Source of the DNA: Cryptosporangium aurantiacum
Lineage (GTDB): Bacteria; Actinomycetota; Actinomycetes; Mycobacteriales; Cryptosporangiaceae
Direction of reading: 5' to 3'
Assembly (NCBI RefSeq): GCF_900143005.1
Contig: NZ_FRCS01000010.1
Location: forward strand, 281,294-345,293
Length of the DNA stretch: 64,000 nt
Positions 17,905-25,235 of this stretch are shown here, in pieces (the first letter of the stretch is position 1; each line of letters begins with the position of its first letter). The notes beneath the pieces are model-generated. The model searched no databases. It saw only the letters and a program-made list of their open reading frames with translations, and was not told the origin of the DNA. The position numbers and the translations under genes were made by a program.

Positions 17905-19289
17905 CGGCGGCCACGGCCTCTCGAGCGAGGGCTTCCGGAAGGTCGCTCCGCCGACGTCGGTTCGTCGCTTTGGCTGGCCTTGCTGCGTTAGCTGCAATGG
18001 GGCTGGCTCTGGTCTGCGGCTGGCCGCACTGGCAAGTTCATTCGCTGGCCGCCACCATGACGCTGCTGGAGTGCGGCACGACTGCGGCTGCTGGAGTGCT
18101 GCTGGCGACAGGACGGGGCACGCGCCCGACCGGGATGCTCCTTCTAGTGACGGCGGCCTGCTGGGCGCTGACTTGGCTGGCTTCTTGGAACGCCGGGCCT
18201 GGACCGCTGATCGCGGTATTCGCGCAGTCGTTGTTCTTCTTCAGCGGCAGCCTTGGCATCCTGTACTACCCGGACGGCCGACTGCATGGACGCGCGGAAC
18301 GCTGGTGGATGGTCGTTGCCGCAGCCTCCCTGTTCGGAGGGCAGGTCCTACTTTGCCTGGTGACGCCGCCGTCGCTTTATGGCTTCGCGGACGACGTCGT
18401 TTGGCCTCGCGTATGGCGGTCGGACCGAGTTGAGAATGCTGTGCTCGTTGGTGTTACCGCGGCGACGGTCGTGGCCGCGGCCGGGTTGGCGGCGGTAATT
18501 TGGCGACGGCAGCGACGGCTACGCGGCCTCGAGCGGGCGTTAACGCTTCCGGTGCTCGCAACAGTCGCGGTGGTCGGGCTTCTATCAGCATTCGTCCAGA
18601 CAGGAGCGATCACCGGACTCGACAGCCAACTGGACACCTACTTACTGCAAGGCTCGCTTGGTTTGGCCGTCCCGCTAGCGCTGCTCGCAGTGGGACTTCG
18701 CCGCTGCTGGATTGAGGTCTCGACCGCTGACCAGGCGCCACTGTCGGCCCGCTCGCCAATGGCACGGCTTCGGGTGCAGGAGCGCGCAAGGCCAGCGACA
18801 CCAATGCCTACGGGCAACAGCCGCATCGCTGGCGAACTCGCCGGCTTCGCAGCGCGATTGCTACCCCCATCAGAACGGTCCTGGTACGCAGAGGAGTATC
18901 AGTCTGAGCTCCACATTCTCGCCGAGGAAGGAGCCTCCCGCAGAGAGCAGGTACTGCACGTTGTGCGGGTACTCGTCCGCGCGCTCCCGCTGTATCTCGA
19001 GGTGACCGGTCGGGCCGTGAGATGGGCAGGCGCGGTCGCCAACCTTAGGATAGATAGGACGCTGAGCTGGCTTGTAGCCACCGAGCTCAGGGTTTGCAAG
19101 GTGGTGCTCACCGCTGCCGGAGTGATGGCAGCTTTCGCCTTCGGTGCCGGCGGGCTGCGCTCCTTACTGGAACGCGGTGAACTGATCGCTACATTGCTTG
19201 CTACGTTCGGCGCGGGCGGTGTGTGGCTTCATAAGGCGCTGAAACGCGCGAAAGCCGAAAAGTTCAAACAACCCCCGGAAGGCCAATAG
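17901..19289 (+). CDS. Membrane protein, partner of PadR
   Basis: 462 residues, ATG overlapping the PadR stop by four bases. About eight membrane segments occupy residues 20-280, including FAQSLFFFSGSLGILYYPDGR. A cytosolic domain (about 310-380) has FAARLLPPSERSWYAEEYQSEL, the same LLP..R..Y.EE...EL motif seen near the N-terminus of the partner protein at 14191. Two more membrane segments follow (about 390-445), then a lysine-rich tail. The kinase-type junction of the 14191 protein is absent. The substrate or signal is unknown; PadR-membrane pairs of this type are common in actinomycetes and the membrane protein is usually the regulated product. Confidence 0.75.
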   Translation: MTAATASRARASGRSLRRRRFVALAGLAALAAMGLALVCGWPHWQVHSLAATMTLLECGTTAAAGVLLATGRGTRPTGMLLLVTAACWALTWLASWNAGPGPLIAVFAQSLFFFSGSLGILYYPDGRLHGRAERWWMVVAAASLFGGQVLLCLVTPPSLYGFADDVVWPRVWRSDRVENAVLVGVTAATVVAAAGLAAVIWRRQRRLRGLERALTLPVLATVAVVGLLSAFVQTGAITGLDSQLDTYLLQGSLGLAVPLALLAVGLRRCWIEVSTADQAPLSARSPMARLRVQERARPATPMPTGNSRIAGELAGFAARLLPPSERSWYAEEYQSELHILAEEGASRREQVLHVVRVLVRALPLYLEVTGRAVRWAGAVANLRIDRTLSWLVATELRVCKVVLTAAGVMAAFAFGAGGLRSLLERGELIATLLATFGAGGVWLHKALKRAKAEKFKQPPEGQ

Positions 19290-19567
19290 GAGACGGCTCG
19301 CCTGGTCATCGAATCCTTGGACTGGCCGAGCATCCGTTCGTTTCTCGCCGAAGAGTGCAACGCCTATTTCGGCGTTACTTGGCACGGAATCGGGAGCAAC
19401 TTGCCCCGTTCGCCTACGGTGAGTTCGCGGACTGACCGCGCTTAAAGCCGACCGGCGGATTCGCGAGTCCTAACCGAACGAGCTGCTGATATGGGCCCGA
19501 CTACCACCCCACGAGTCATCCGCACATGCCGCCGAGCGCGCGACGTGCGCTCGTCGCCCGACGGGAC

Positions 19568-20321
19568 TCACAGCAGGGCCTGCGTCCAGAGGTCGGTATG
19601 CCGGTCAAGGTAATCGGTGGTGGCGCCCCAGTACTGTCCGTCTTCGTCCCAGATCTGCGCCCAAGGACGTACGCCGCGTTCCGCGGCGCGGCGCAGTAGG
19701 TTCATACATCGCCCGGGCGCGGCGTCCCAGCATCGGTACGAGCAGCTCCCGGTTTCCGGCGTCCAAGCCGTAGCCGTCGACGAACGCAGCCAGCCGCTCT
19801 GCGGCCACCGCCGGCGGCCGATCCGGCCGCAGACCCGCCATGCTCTGCGCCGCGTACGCCACTTCCCACAGCCGGGAACCCGGCGCGGCGACGTCCCAGT
19901 CGATCAGCACCCAACCCCGCGGCGACCGCACCAGATTCCACGGCGCAGCATCGTGATGACAGATCAAGTCTTCACGATCAGGCTCGATCACCCGATTCCA
20001 CACCGACGATCGAGGCGGCTGGAAGCCTTCCACCGCGCGGTGGAAGTCGGCGAGGAACGCGCCGATCTCCCGCAGCTCCGGCACCGTGTACGTTCCGGTG
20101 TGATCCCCGACCTCGCCCGGCACATACTCCAGCACCTGCCGGTTCCGGTCGTCCCGGCCTAGCGGGCGCGGCGCACCAGCAAATCCGACCGTCTCCAGAT
20201 GCGCAAGCAGCGCATCAACTGCATCAGTCCATGGCCCGGATGGACGGCGAACGGTGTCACCTACCCGAACCACTCCTTCGGTGGCGTGACCGTCCAAAGG
20301 CTGCTCGACGTCCGAGTCCAT
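19568..20321 (-). pseudogene. Aminoglycoside phosphotransferase-like kinase, frameshifted near its end
   Basis: The kinase fold is intact from MDSDVEQPLDGHATEGVVRV (ATG 20321; an in-phase start at 20351 is possible) through LEYVPGEVGDH, the catalytic loop ICHHDAAPWNLV (H-x-D-x4-N) and VLIDWDVAAPGSRLWEVAY to LLVPMLGRRARAMYE. Then one base is gained or lost near 19700: the running frame ends in an Arg-rich tail at 19605, whereas the next frame gives LLRRAAERGV, WAQIWDEDGQYWG and LWTQALL with a TGA at 19568-19570, the expected C-terminus. So the last 45 residues are disrupted. Either the gene is recently inactivated, the base is a sequencing error, or a slightly altered protein works. Confidence 0.75.
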
Positions 20322-20406
20322 GGCTCCGATTCTGTGCGACCTGACCATCACGAGCGACTACCAAGTCGATGCACTCACGTGCCGAGATTTTCGACGCGGG
20401 TGGGGG

Positions 20407-21246
20407 TCACACGCCGATCGCGGTGGCTGCGACTGCGTACCTGTTGGCTTCCTCATCCAGGTCCCCGTTGCCGAGTTCAGTCTCGAGGCGCTCGTTGGTC
20501 GTGGCCATGCGGAAGAGCAGGCCGCGGGCGACGGCGGCCGCGGAGACGTTGACCTCGCTGGGCAGTGACGGGTCGGCGTCATGCCAGCACAGCGCGTCGG
20601 CCACGACGATTCCCTCGGCGAACGCGGGTGGCCGCCAGTAGGGCGAGATGTCGATGATGGCCGGCGCGCGACCTTCGGCAAACAGAACGTTCTGGGTCAG
20701 ATCCGCATGCACGATCTGCGACCGGCCGAGCGGTCGGAGCGCGTCCTGAAGTCGTCGTGCGAGGTCGGCGAACTCCCGCCGGAACCGGATCGTGCGCTCG
20801 CCCCATACCGCTCGATCGGCCCGGGCCCACCAGTCCTGCCGGTCACCTAGAAAGCGCGGCCGAGGCAGATCAGCGGTGGCCCGATGGAAGGCCCGGCCGG
20901 CGGTGAGGATCGCCTGCCAGGCCGAGACGGCCGAGTAGTCCGGCTCCACGCCGTCGATCCACTGGCTAGCAGACCACCCCTGGTACTGCCAGGCGCCGTC
21001 GCGTGACGCGACCGGCATCGCCACACGAAACCCCTCGGCCGTGAGGTGCGGCAACGCGGCGGCTAGCCATTCCTGGAGCGGACCGGCGTCCGGCTTCAGT
21101 ACGAGGTCGCCTGCGCGCCACGACGCGCCTTGACCGCCGGTCAGCGGGGTGGGCGGCTCCCGAACGCCGAACGCGTGCAACACGGTCTGAGAAGGCGGCT
21201 CGTTGAGCGACACGAATCGACGATAGGGCCATACGATCTCGGCCAA
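20407..21246 (-). CDS. TIGR02569-type phosphotransferase-family kinase
   Basis: 279 residues. The aminoglycoside phosphotransferase-like fold is visible: a glycine loop region LTGGQGASWRAGDLVLKPD, the catalytic loop IVHADLTQNVLF (H-x-D-x4-N, about residues 182-192) and IIDISPYWRPPAFAEGIVVADAL. The H-A-D-L-T-x-N-V-L-F and SPYWRP motifs fit the actinobacterial family TIGR02569, whose substrate is not known; an antibiotic is possible but not indicated. It is tandem to the frameshifted kinase at 19568-20321, with a gap of only about 60 bases but low similarity, so they are probably not recent duplicates. Confidence 0.85.
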   Translation of the reverse strand: MAEIVWPYRRFVSLNEPPSQTVLHAFGVREPPTPLTGGQGASWRAGDLVLKPDAGPLQEWLAAALPHLTAEGFRVAMPVASRDGAWQYQGWSASQWIDGVEPDYSAVSAWQAILTAGRAFHRATADLPRPRFLGDRQDWWARADRAVWGERTIRFRREFADLARRLQDALRPLGRSQIVHADLTQNVLFAEGRAPAIIDISPYWRPPAFAEGIVVADALCWHDADPSLPSEVNVSAAAVARGLLFRMATTNERLETELGNGDLDEEANRYAVAATAIGV

Positions 21247-21394
21247 GCAGACCGCCTGAGCATCATCCGCTCATGCCGCGGATGTCGCGTTCTGCTCGCG
21301 AGTGGCAATGGATGGCCGCTGGTCTGCATTGGGTGAAGGCGTCGTCATCTTGGCCGAGCATCACGGGCACGCTGTCGCTCGCTCGGTGAATTCC

Positions 21395-22891
21395 TCATGG
21401 GGTGGCTGACGGTTGGTTGGTGGGGATGACAGGAGGTGGCGTTGCCGAGGGGGTGGGATCGGGAGCGGCGCTGGTGGGCGTCGGGGAGGGCGGCGGCGTT
21501 GCCGCTGGCGGCGTTGTGGGCCCCGGGGAGGTGGCGCTCGGCGTCGGCGTGGACGGCGGCGGCGTTGTCGGGACGGGGCTAGCCGACGGCGTACGAGTGG
21601 GCGTGGGTGTAGGCGTGCGCGTCGGTGTGGCCTTCGGCGTGGCTCGCGGGGTCGCTCGCGGAGTCGTTGCCGGTGGGGTGGCGGCGGGGACGACGCGGGT
21701 GGCGGCGTAGAACTCGGCCCACCAGACCGGAGCGATGCGCACGACGTCGCCGGTCGTCGGAGCGTGCAGCATCCGTCCTTGGCCGAGGTAGAGGGCGACG
21801 TGGTGGATGGTGTTCCAGTCGGACTTGTCGGTGGCGAAGAACAGGAGGTCGCCGGGGAGCAGCGCGGTGATCGACACGCGCGGGGTGGCCCGGTACTGGG
21901 GGCGTGCGGTGCGGGGCAGGCGGATGCCGGCGTGGGCGTAGGCGGTTTGGACGAGGCCGGAGCAGTCGTACCGGTCGGGTCCTTCGGCGCCCCACTCGTA
22001 GGGTTTGCCGCGCTGTGCGAGGGCGAATTCGACGGCCTTGACGGCGGCTTTTCCGGCGCGGCCGTCGGCGTCGCGGAGGTAGCGGGCGGCCGAAGCGGCG
22101 TCGGTGACTTCTTGTTGACGTCGGGCGGCGACGAGGGTGGGTTGGTGAGCCTTGCGGAGCTGTTGAAGGGCCTTGCCGCGCTGGTCGAGATCGGTGGCGA
22201 GCTCGAGGACGCGCTGTTGCTGTCGGAGGGCGGCCGTCGCGGCACGGGTCAGTTCGTCGGTTGCGGCGCGGTGGGTGGCTTCGGCGGCGCGGAGGTTGGC
22301 GAGCGGGGCGCCGGCGGCCGGTGCTTGCTGGCCGAACATGCGGTTGCGCGGGTCGGTGGCCAGCCCGGCTGGCCGGCGGGCCGCGTCGATGTAGGAGTTG
22401 CGGGTCCAGCGGTCCACGTCCGCGCGGGCGGTCACGAGGGCACGCGCGGCTTCGCCGAGTTGGTCGGCTGCGGCGGTGTGCTCGTTGGACATGGCTTGTA
22501 GGTCGGTGCGGGCTTCCTCGAGGTGTTCGGCGACGGCTTCCGCGGCGATCTCCTGTTGGCGAACCCGCGCAGGAATCGACGTTGCGGTCGCGGGCGGCGG
22601 CGTCGCTCCGGCGCTGGGAGGGGCGGCCGGATCGGGCGGCGTGAGGGCGGAGTCAGGCGACTGCGTGCCGTTCGGTGGCGGCAGTGTCGGTAGCGCAGGC
22701 CGCGCCTCGATGTCGATGCTGGACGGACCGCTATCAAGGGTGATGAGCAGTCCGGCGGCGAACAGCAGCAAGGGGAGAACGGCTGCGAGTCCTTTGAGTT
22801 TGGGAGAGTGGCGGCGGCAGCGGCGCTTTCCGCAGCAGCACGGCGCGGGCTCGGCAGCGCGGTGCCGGCCGCGGGTGAGGTAACGCGACAC
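21395..22891 (-). CDS. NlpC/P60 peptidoglycan endopeptidase with Pro/Thr-rich tail
   Basis: 498 residues. A short basic, cysteine-rich start (CCCGKRRCRRH) precedes one membrane anchor (about residues 33-51), a Pro-rich linker, a long helical coiled-coil region with Gln/Ala/Arg repeats (about 105-275), the NlpC/P60 domain (about 282-398) and a roughly 95-residue Pro/Thr/Ser tail. The catalytic Cys lies in DRYDCSGLV (near residue 310) and the His in IHHVALYLGQGRM. This is the layout of RipA-like enzymes that cut peptidoglycan stem peptides; a coiled coil often holds the domain inactive or at the divisome. Its upstream region has the same pair of TGCGG-N5-CCGCA dyads, 44 bp apart, as the RHS toxin promoter region, pointing to joint control. 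Confidence 0.9.
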   Translation of the reverse strand: MSRYLTRGRHRAAEPAPCCCGKRRCRRHSPKLKGLAAVLPLLLFAAGLLITLDSGPSSIDIEARPALPTLPPPNGTQSPDSALTPPDPAAPPSAGATPPPATATSIPARVRQQEIAAEAVAEHLEEARTDLQAMSNEHTAAADQLGEAARALVTARADVDRWTRNSYIDAARRPAGLATDPRNRMFGQQAPAAGAPLANLRAAEATHRAATDELTRAATAALRQQQRVLELATDLDQRGKALQQLRKAHQPTLVAARRQQEVTDAASAARYLRDADGRAGKAAVKAVEFALAQRGKPYEWGAEGPDRYDCSGLVQTAYAHAGIRLPRTARPQYRATPRVSITALLPGDLLFFATDKSDWNTIHHVALYLGQGRMLHAPTTGDVVRIAPVWWAEFYAATRVVPAATPPATTPRATPRATPKATPTRTPTPTPTRTPSASPVPTTPPPSTPTPSATSPGPTTPPAATPPPSPTPTSAAPDPTPSATPPPVIPTNQPSATP

Positions 22892-23062
22892 GGGCGGTCA
22901 GCCGCAAGCGGCCAGGCCGGCGGATGGGCACCCGTCGGACTCGTGAGACGCGACGGCGGCGTCCCCAGACGGGACGAGCGGGGCGGGCATGTGTCACCTC
23001 AGTGGCGCAGGAGACCGAACGATCGTCAGCCTCTGTGCTGCTCACGGCCACGGCGAGGTCTT

Positions 23063-23122
23063 TGCGGACAGCCCGCAGGAAGTCTGTGGAAAACCCGCAA
23101 TCCGATTGCGGAATGGCCGCAA
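23063..23122 (-). promoter_or_regulatory. Paired TGCGG-N5-CCGCA dyads upstream of the NlpC/P60 gene
   Basis: Dyad 1, TGCGG-ACAGC-CCGCA, at 23063-23077; dyad 2, TTGCGG-AATGG-CCGCAA, at 23106-23122; their centres are 44 bp apart. A further overlapping inverted repeat CCGCAAT-CCG-ATTGCGG lies at 23095-23111. Dyads of the same form and the same 44-bp separation occur at 25107-25167 beside the response regulator and RHS genes. The likeliest binder is the NarL-type response regulator encoded between the two sites; this is inference. Confidence 0.75.
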
Positions 23123-23144
23123 CCGCCCGCGCGGCGCATGGTGC

Positions 23145-24218
23145 CTAGGGACGGTCTTCGGCAGAAGCGCGGAGTGCCGCGCTGACGGTGGTGCCGGTCA
23201 AGTCGCACGGGTCAGACGACGCGGTGCCGACGCTGATCGTCAGTTGACCCTGATGCAGAGCGGCGCGGGCGTGCATCGCGGGGATGCCGATTCCGCCGCA
23301 TTCCTCGTGTGATGCGTTGACGCCGTCCGTGTGATGGATGCCGGTGCCGTTGTCCGACACTCGAAGCGTGAGCCCGTCGGCCTGGTGCACGAGGGTGACG
23401 GTGATGTGGGTGGCGCCGCTGTGTTTGAGGGCGTTGCTGAGCGCTTCTTGCGCGATGCGGTAGGCGCTCAGAGCGGTGGCACTGTCGATCGGCGTAGTCC
23501 CGTCGGTCGGCCCGTCCGCGGTGACCTGAAAGCCGAGGGTCAGCTGCGGGTGCCGTCGGGCGGTGCGGTCGACGAGGGTCTCCAGTGCAGCGGCGAGCCC
23601 GAGTTCGGTCAGCAGCGGCGGGTGCAGGTCGGCGATGATGTCCCGCAGCGCGGTGATCTGCTCGGCGGCCAGCTCCGCGCCGTCCTTTGCGGCGTGGCGC
23701 AGGACAGTGGCGTCTGGGCCGGCGGCGGCGTGCTCGAGGCTGCGGCGCAGGTGGATGAGCGCCTGGAGGGTTTCGTCGTGCAATTCCCGGCTGATGTAGG
23801 CACGGTGGTTCTCGATCGCCGCGGTGCGGATTTTGTCCCGTTCTTGACTGAGCGTCGCGCGCATTTCGGGCCAGGCTAGGACCGCCGCGACGACGACGAG
23901 GACCAGGGCCGGCAGGTAGACCGCGCGGACCGTTCCGACCAGGGGAAGCTGTTCGGAGATCGGCAGACCGGAGAGCGCGACCGCGGAGCCGAACAAAGCG
24001 GCGGAGAGATAGAGAACTCGCGTGCGCGGCCCGGCGTGGATCGCGAGCCCGCCGGCGATGAGAGCACCGGCCAGCGCGACGAAGGTGTTGACCAGGTACG
24101 GGAGAGGTCGGTGATCGAGGCTGACACCGGCGACGAGCAGGATCACGCAGGCGCTGGTCAGCCGCTGCCGGAGCGTCTGGACCGTCGTCGCGTCGCTCGC
24201 CCGAACGGAGTGGAACAC
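23145..24218 (-). CDS. NarL-type sensor histidine kinase
   Basis: 357 residues from a GTG. Four to five membrane segments fill residues 20-117, with only short external loops, so the signal is probably sensed in or at the membrane. The HisKA_3 dimer domain has the phosphoacceptor His147 in ISRELHDETLQAL, and the HATPase domain has the N box (AQEALSNALKHSG) and G box (VSDNGTGI, then GIGIPAMHARA). It follows the response regulator gene after 120 bases on the same strand and precedes the NlpC/P60 gene. With an RHS toxin and a wall hydrolase as neighbours, a cell-envelope or contact-related cue is a plausible input. Confidence 0.93.
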   Translation of the reverse strand: MFHSVRASDATTVQTLRQRLTSACVILLVAGVSLDHRPLPYLVNTFVALAGALIAGGLAIHAGPRTRVLYLSAALFGSAVALSGLPISEQLPLVGTVRAVYLPALVLVVVAAVLAWPEMRATLSQERDKIRTAAIENHRAYISRELHDETLQALIHLRRSLEHAAAGPDATVLRHAAKDGAELAAEQITALRDIIADLHPPLLTELGLAAALETLVDRTARRHPQLTLGFQVTADGPTDGTTPIDSATALSAYRIAQEALSNALKHSGATHITVTLVHQADGLTLRVSDNGTGIHHTDGVNASHEECGGIGIPAMHARAALHQGQLTISVGTASSDPCDLTGTTVSAALRASAEDRP

Positions 24219-24338
24219 GGCGACATGAAACCGTACGAACCGGCTTGTTAGTAGATCGCTGTGAAAATCATCGACCGATGTGCCCCGACTTGCCGGGCGG
24301 ATTTAAGGCGCAGATAGGGATCGGGGACGTGATCGGCT

Positions 24339-24983
24339 CTACCGGAGGTGGGTGCGGGCGTAGGCCGCGATCTGCGCTCGGTCGGTGAGGCCGAGACGAT
24401 TTCGCAGGCTGGCGCGGATGGACTCGACGGTGCGGACGCTGACCATGAGCGTTTGGGCGACTTGGGTGTTGGTATAGCCCTCTGCCCAGAGCCGGATGGC
24501 AGTCTGTTCCCGCTCGGTGAGCGGCACGCCCGCGGGGTACGGACTGCGGGCCAGGCGGGTGGCCAGATGGGGCTGCACGTAGTGGCCGCCGGCGGCGACC
24601 TCGGCGACGGCTGCGGCCAGCTCGGGGGCTGGGGCGTCTTTGAGAATGAACCCGGCGGCGCCGGCGGCCAGCGCCGCCCGGATGACCGGGGTGTCGTCCT
24701 GCGCGGAGAGCACCAGGATCGGAACGGCGGGCGCGAGGGTGCGGAGCGCCGGCAGGTGCTGCAGCGCGTGCCCGTCGGGCAGATTCAGATCCAGCACCAG
24801 AACGCTCGGCGTCGTCCGGGCGGTGAGAATGTTCCGTGCGCCGGCCAGGTCGCCGGCTTCGGCGACCACGGGATAGCCGGCTTCGGTGAGCAGCAGCCGG
24901 GTGCCCGCGCGCGTGGTGGGGTGGTCATCGACCACCGCCACGGTCACCCCACCCGGTGGAGCGAGGCCCGCGGGGTCGGTCAT
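24339..24983 (-). CDS. NarL/FixJ-type response regulator
   Basis: 214 residues. The receiver domain has the acidic pair in VAVVDDHPTTR, the phosphorylated Asp in VLVLDLNLPDG, the Ser in ILVLSAQDD and the Lys in FILKDAPAPE. The C-terminal LuxR helix-turn-helix (about 150-212) reads LTEREQTAIRLWAEGYTNTQVA and SVRTVESIRASLRNRLGL. It is the first gene of the two-component operon and diverges from the RHS toxin. The two TGCGG-N5-CCGCA dyads lie between the two genes, so autoregulation together with toxin control is the simplest model. Confidence 0.94.
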   Translation of the reverse strand: MTDPAGLAPPGGVTVAVVDDHPTTRAGTRLLLTEAGYPVVAEAGDLAGARNILTARTTPSVLVLDLNLPDGHALQHLPALRTLAPAVPILVLSAQDDTPVIRAALAAGAAGFILKDAPAPELAAAVAEVAAGGHYVQPHLATRLARSPYPAGVPLTEREQTAIRLWAEGYTNTQVAQTLMVSVRTVESIRASLRNRLGLTDRAQIAAYARTHLR

Positions 24984-25106
24984 GCGCGCACTCTAGCCCG
25001 AATCGTCCAGCGTCCGCCTCTGTCATCCGGTACTGCCAATGAACCGCCCCGCCGAGGCGACGTCACAGAGCGCCTCGGGTGGAATTCACCGGAACCCGCC
25101 GAGAAA

Positions 25107-25167
25107 TGCGGGAAACCCGCAAAGTCATTTCGGGTCAACCACAGACCTATTGCGGCTTTCCCGCAAT
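25107..25167. promoter_or_regulatory. Paired TGCGG-N5-CCGCA dyads between response regulator and RHS toxin
   Basis: Dyad 3, TGCGG-GAAAC-CCGCA, at 25107-25121; dyad 4, ATTGCGG-CTTTC-CCGCAAT, at 25149-25167; centres 44 bp apart, just as at 23063-23122. In both places the longer dyad lies on the same side (higher coordinate), so on the minus strand the order is long, short, gene for both the response regulator and the NlpC/P60 gene; for RHS the order is short, long, gene with the long dyad centred 78 bases before the start codon. Confidence 0.78.
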
Positions 25168-25235
25168 CAATAGCCCGGCGTATTTCCCTGTCGGCAATCT
25201 GACGCGGCTCGTGTCTTCGGTGCCCTTGGGGGTGC

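Noticed and set aside
19290..19440. Short frame reading IESLDWPSIRSFLAEECNAY
   Set aside because: Coding-like for about 45 codons but without start, family match or continuation; too weak to list as a gene.
22892..23062. Riboswitch (for example c-di-AMP type) in the NlpC/P60 leader
   Set aside because: Such elements often precede actinobacterial wall hydrolases, but I cannot find the conserved core sequences here.
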